From assembly GCA_013151415.1 (NCBI GenBank), contig JAADII010000175.1, forward strand, positions 10,352 to 48,133: a DNA stretch of 37,782 nucleotides. Reading direction: 5' to 3'. The notes under the pieces are model-generated. The model was not told where the DNA came from, did no database searches, and saw nothing but the letters and a program-made list of their open reading frames with translations. The position numbers and the translations under genes were made by a program. Within the stretch, counting starts at the first letter, position 1. Each line of letters opens with the position of its first letter. Origin of the DNA: Chloroflexota bacterium (GTDB taxonomy: Bacteria; Chloroflexota; Anaerolineae; J102). This document shows, in pieces, positions 34,960 through 37,782 of this stretch.

Positions 34960-35772
34960 TCAAAACGCCTCCAATGTCCCGCGCCTGATGGCGATGATCT
35001 CGAACTGGCGGAACATGAGGAAACCAATAGCCGCGTAGGCCGCGCCCACGAGGAATTCGCCCCAGAGCAAAGGCCCCACCGCGGCCAATGATTCGCCGCC
35101 GATAAGCAGCCGCGCCGCAGCGATCCCGCGGGTGAGCGGAATAATGGACGAGACGGCCTGCGCCCAGCCGGGAAGACTGCCGATCTCGACATTCGCGCCC
35201 GAAAAAACGAATAGCAAAAAGAAAATCGTGTTGTTCACCAGCATGACATTGCGCGTGATCAACCCCAGACACCCCAACATCAGTCCCATTCCCGCGGTGC
35301 TGAACACGGTGATGAGGATGGTGAGGGCCAGGGCCGGGAGATGGGTTTGGGAAAGGTCGAGGCCAAAGATGAGCAGGCCCCATCCCAGGGCGATGATCAC
35401 GCCAAACACGCCGTCGAGAATGTGCATGAACGCCCGGCCCAGGAAAAGCGCGAGGCGATTGGCCGGGGAGCCAAAGAGATAGATCAGAGTTCCTCCCCAG
35501 CGGTCGCCGTCGATGCTCATGGAAACGCCGAACACGCCGCTGAGCGCGGCCGTCTGCATGGCGTTGCCGATGACATAGAACGAGGGATCGTTTCGTCCCG
35601 CCACATACGCGCCCATGAGCACGAAAAAGATCATATAGAACACCGGCCCCACCACCTTGGTGGCGATGTAGTGCGGGGGCCGAATCCAGGCGAAGAGCGC
35701 CAGATAAGAGAGATACGCGCCCTGGAAAAAGATGCGCACGTTGAGGCCAAGGTCGCGGAGCAGCTCTTTCAT
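34960..35772 (-). CDS. ABC-2 type permease (second of pair)
   Basis: The 270-residue protein has six predicted transmembrane helices in the ABC-2 pattern, with the conserved loop block IPLTRGIAAARLLIGG near residue 210-225 before the last helix. It starts MKELLRDLGLNVRIFFQGAYLS at ATG 35772, overlapping the first permease by four bases (ATGA). An upstream open stretch to 35976 lies within the other permease gene and is not real. It should form a heterodimeric membrane part with the other permease and be driven by the ATPase gene at 36563-37534. The exported substrate (drug, lipid or polysaccharide) cannot be told. It is the last gene of the operon and converges with the second methyltransferase gene. 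Confidence 0.88.
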   Translation of the reverse strand: MKELLRDLGLNVRIFFQGAYLSYLALFAWIRPPHYIATKVVGPVFYMIFFVLMGAYVAGRNDPSFYVIGNAMQTAALSGVFGVSMSIDGDRWGGTLIYLFGSPANRLALFLGRAFMHILDGVFGVIIALGWGLLIFGLDLSQTHLPALALTILITVFSTAGMGLMLGCLGLITRNVMLVNNTIFFLLFVFSGANVEIGSLPGWAQAVSSIIPLTRGIAAARLLIGGESLAAVGPLLWGEFLVGAAYAAIGFLMFRQFEIIAIRRGTLEAF

Positions 35773-36566
35773 TGTCTCACCAAAGTGGCCTCGACGCGGG
35801 CTTTGTAGAGAATGCGGCGAAAAAGTCGGGCCGTGAGCAATCCGTAAATGAGGATGGACAGCATCATCATGGCCATGGAGAAAAGAATGTCCGCGACATC
35901 CCCGCCCGAAGATGCGCCGTGCAAGGCCCGCGCGGCCCAATAAGGCGGCAAAATATAGCTGAGGGGCGTGGTCCAACCGGGCAAGAGCGCGATGGGAAAG
36001 AGAAAACCGCTGAGAATATAAACCGGAAACTCAAGCCCGTTTTGCAGGCGGCGCACCTCGGGATTCAATACGAACAAGGGCGCAATGATCAGCGCGAAAC
36101 TGACATAGGCCGGGACAGTCAAAAGCAGGGCGAGCGCGAACCAACCGGGCCGGGCGATGGTGGGAAGCGCGCCGAACACCAATCCGGCCAGGGCGTAGGT
36201 CGCGACCATGGCCGACAACGATTGCAGTACATTGGCCAGCGTCTTGCCGATGACCACGATGTGCAAAGGAGCAGGTGTGGCCACCAACATCTCCAATGTG
36301 CCTGTCCAGCGTTCGCCGCTAATGGCCTGACCGCCGATGAACAGGGTCGTAGTCCACAACCCGGTCATGCCGCTGCCGACCACGATGTAAATGATGTCGT
36401 CGGGACCCTGGTCGCGTAGCATCCAAAACGCCATCAGAGCGATGATCATGGGCTGGATGACGATACCGAAGATGACAAAGCCGTCGGTGAGATTGTTGCG
36501 CAGGCTCATCTCGGCCGCGACGAGGATGACGCGCAGGTGGCGGCGCAGTTGGGTCAGCCGCTTCAT
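35769..36566 (-). CDS. ABC-2 type permease (first of pair)
   Basis: The 265-residue protein has six transmembrane helices, a first cytoplasmic stretch LRRHLRVILVAAEMSLRNN, and the ABC-2 block LPPYWAARALHG before the last helices. ISGERWTGTLEMLVATP is the typical coupling-region motif (E-x-x-x-G-T-L-E). The ATG overlaps the ATPase stop by four bases (ATGA at 36563-36566), and its own stop overlaps the next permease, so all three genes are translationally coupled. Confidence 0.9.
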   Translation of the reverse strand: MKRLTQLRRHLRVILVAAEMSLRNNLTDGFVIFGIVIQPMIIALMAFWMLRDQGPDDIIYIVVGSGMTGLWTTTLFIGGQAISGERWTGTLEMLVATPAPLHIVVIGKTLANVLQSLSAMVATYALAGLVFGALPTIARPGWFALALLLTVPAYVSFALIIAPLFVLNPEVRRLQNGLEFPVYILSGFLFPIALLPGWTTPLSYILPPYWAARALHGASSGGDVADILFSMAMMMLSILIYGLLTARLFRRILYKARVEATLVRQ

Positions 36567-37534
36567 GCTTCCCCCTCGACCAGGCGAATGTACGCATCCT
36601 CCAACGTGGGTTCTCGCACGGCCACCTTACCCACGCGCACGCCGTCCAGCAGTTTCAGGATCGTCGATACGGCCTCCGCGCCCGCGGGCGATTGGATGAG
36701 CAACACCTGTTTTTGCTCGCGATTTTCGATGGAAAGCGCGTCGACCGCGGGCAAAGCGCGCAGCGCGGGAAGACGATCGTCCACGCCGCCGAATATTTCC
36801 ACCTCGATGACGGAGAGATCGCTGACGATGCTCTTGAGCTGGGCCGGCGAGCCTTCGGCCACGATCTTGCCCTTGTTGATCACCGCGATGCGTTGGCAAA
36901 GCGCGTCGGCCTCGAACATGTAATGCGTGGTGAGGAGGATGGTCTTGTTTTCGGCCTGCAAATTGCGGATGATGACGCGCAGGTCGCGCGCGCCCACCGG
37001 ATCGAGGCCCAGGGTGGGCTCGTCCAAAAAGAGCACTTCGGGGTCGTGAAGCAAGGCGCGGGCGATGTGAAGTCGCTGCTTCATGCCTCGCGAATAGCCC
37101 TCCACCTTTTCCTCCCCGCGATCGCTCAACCCCACCATTTCCAGCAGCTTGGGGATGCGCTTGCGGGTCGCGTCCGGGTCGAGATGGTAAAGGCTGCCGA
37201 AGTAGCGCAGGTTGTCGACGCCCGAAAGCCGCCAATAGAGCCCGCGCTCGCCGCCAAAAATGAAACCGATGCGCGGGCGCAGCTTCTTCGCGTCCTTCAC
37301 CACGTCCAGCCCCAAAATGCGGATGCGGCCGGATGTGGGAATGAGCATGGTGGTCAGCATCTTCACTGTAGTGGTCTTGCCCACGCCGTTGGGTCCCAGC
37401 AAACCGAAGAGTTCGCCCTGCTCGATGTGAAAGGAAATGCCATCGACCGCAACGATTTCTTTGCGGCTCCGACGAATGGCCCCAATGCTGGCATTGTACA
37501 CCCGGCGTAAGTCCTGCACTTCGATGGTGTTCAT
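36563..37534 (-). CDS. ABC-2 exporter ATP-binding protein
   Basis: The 323-residue ATPase has Walker A GPNGVGKTT (about residue 48-56), signature YSRGMKQR, Walker B VLFLDEPTLGLD and the switch His in TTHYMFEA. The Q-loop is unusual: the strand after it reads GFIFGGERGLYWRLSG, with Gly where Gln is normal. I recall this as a recurring feature of one subgroup of ABC-2 ATPases. A C-terminal domain of about 85 residues follows, as in NatA/DrrA-type proteins. I start at 37534, where MNTIEVQDLRRVYN begins the fold; the frame is open to 37654 but lacks support. It is the first gene of the exporter operon. The substrate is unknown. Confidence 0.93.
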   Translation of the reverse strand: MNTIEVQDLRRVYNASIGAIRRSRKEIVAVDGISFHIEQGELFGLLGPNGVGKTTTVKMLTTMLIPTSGRIRILGLDVVKDAKKLRPRIGFIFGGERGLYWRLSGVDNLRYFGSLYHLDPDATRKRIPKLLEMVGLSDRGEEKVEGYSRGMKQRLHIARALLHDPEVLFLDEPTLGLDPVGARDLRVIIRNLQAENKTILLTTHYMFEADALCQRIAVINKGKIVAEGSPAQLKSIVSDLSVIEVEIFGGVDDRLPALRALPAVDALSIENREQKQVLLIQSPAGAEAVSTILKLLDGVRVGKVAVREPTLEDAYIRLVEGEA

Positions 37535-37579
37535 GCGGAAATTAAAACATACCTCGTAGAAAGCGACAAAGGGGCAGTG

Positions 37580-37604
37580 GACGATGGGACGACAGGACGA
37601 TGGA
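37580..37604. repeat. Short GACGATGG-type repeat upstream of the ABC-2 operon
   Basis: This is an imperfect tandem of gacgatgg/gacgaca units, like 23053-23085. It lies about 45 bases upstream of the ATPase start (minus strand) and is non-coding. Confidence 0.5.
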
Positions 37605-37658
37605 GGGCGGCCGGCATGGCCATGCACGTCGGGGATTGCTTCGGCCCCCATCAATCTC

Positions 37659-37782
37659 TTATGAGCGCCGATTATGGTTAGTTAGGAGAGGAAGGTAGGT
37701 TTGGTGCGGCGTGGGTGTGGGCGTGCGCGTGGGCGAGGGGGTGGGGGTGCGGGTGGGCAAGAGCGTGGGAGTGGGTGAGGGG
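37659..37782 (-). CDS. C-terminal end of a secreted protein with Pro/Thr linker and YLPLLL tail (partial)
   Basis: On the minus strand the frame entering from the right edge encodes a linker of repeated TPTP/SPTR units followed by HQTYLPLLLTNHNRRS and a TAA (plus-strand 37659-37661). Pro/Thr linkers followed by a hydrophobic 'YLPL' tail are, as I recall, a frequent ending of exported Chloroflexota proteins. Only about 40 codons are in the window, so the function is unknown. The simple GT-rich text of the plus strand here is explained by this linker. Confidence 0.6.
   Translation of the reverse strand, partial: PSPTPTLLPTRTPTPSPTRTPTPTPHQTYLPLLTNHNRRS

Overview
The window looks like chromosomal DNA of a Chloroflexota bacterium (Anaerolineae/Caldilineae-like). 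This is an inference. It rests on a Pro/Thr/Ser-rich linker in a secreted lipoprotein, a protein tail that ends in a Pro/Thr linker plus a 'YLPLLL' motif at the right edge, a small secreted protein with 'FLPYIR', and the mix of housekeeping genes. TGA is a normal stop in many genes here, so the genetic code is standard. No rRNA, tRNA, CRISPR array or transposase gene was recognised.

Layout. (1) 1-2992: an AT-richer accessory patch holding three copies of one protein C-terminus, with unrelated secreted or membrane genes between them and a 25-bp inverted repeat near each end. (2) 3115-4597: a NarL-type response regulator and an orphan MacB/LolD-type ABC ATPase. (3) 4605-12118, mostly minus strand: recD2, mgtE, a polysaccharide deacetylase lipoprotein, folP, then nth and a VOC protein. 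A small secreted plus-strand gene lies between folP and nth. (4) 12384-15249: glutaredoxin-like protein, groES, metG. An 83-bp palindromic repeat occurs both upstream of metG and between recD2 and mgtE.

(5) 15405-23041: a sulfur operon. In order it encodes a rhodanese-MBL persulfide-dioxygenase-like fusion, a fused four-cluster ferredoxin/NrfD membrane subunit, a 1022-residue molybdopterin oxidoreductase with no visible Tat signal, and a CstB-like protein (MBL, inactive rhodanese, active rhodanese). The last gene is interrupted by one in-frame TGA at 22175-22177, exactly where the family has a conserved Cys (G-S-x-Cys-G after the last metal-binding His). The protein continues in frame for 288 codons after the TGA. 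An RNA hairpin with a 6-nt, GG-containing loop starts 18 nt after the UGA, a geometry very close to the E. coli fdhF SECIS. I read this as a candidate new selenoprotein: a selenocysteine persulfide dioxygenase/sulfurtransferase. The operon as a whole suggests cytoplasmic conversion of persulfide to sulfite, then sulfite oxidation (Soe-like) or polysulfide/thiosulfate chemistry (Psr/Phs-like) with electron exchange at the quinone pool.

(6) 23249-24288: a HEPN-domain gene with an overlapping partner and a DUF2283 gene. (7) 24337-34795: a tightly packed seven-gene cluster. It encodes a large N6-adenine methyltransferase with a nuclease-like N-terminus, a winged-helix protein, an AAA/STAND-like ATPase, a PIN nuclease, NurA, a HerA-like ATPase with an altered P-loop, and a second (beta-class-like) methyltransferase. 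It resembles a composite restriction/defence system that I cannot match to a named one. (8) 34960-37534, minus strand: a complete ABC-2 exporter (ATPase plus two permeases). The end of a secreted protein gene enters at the right edge.
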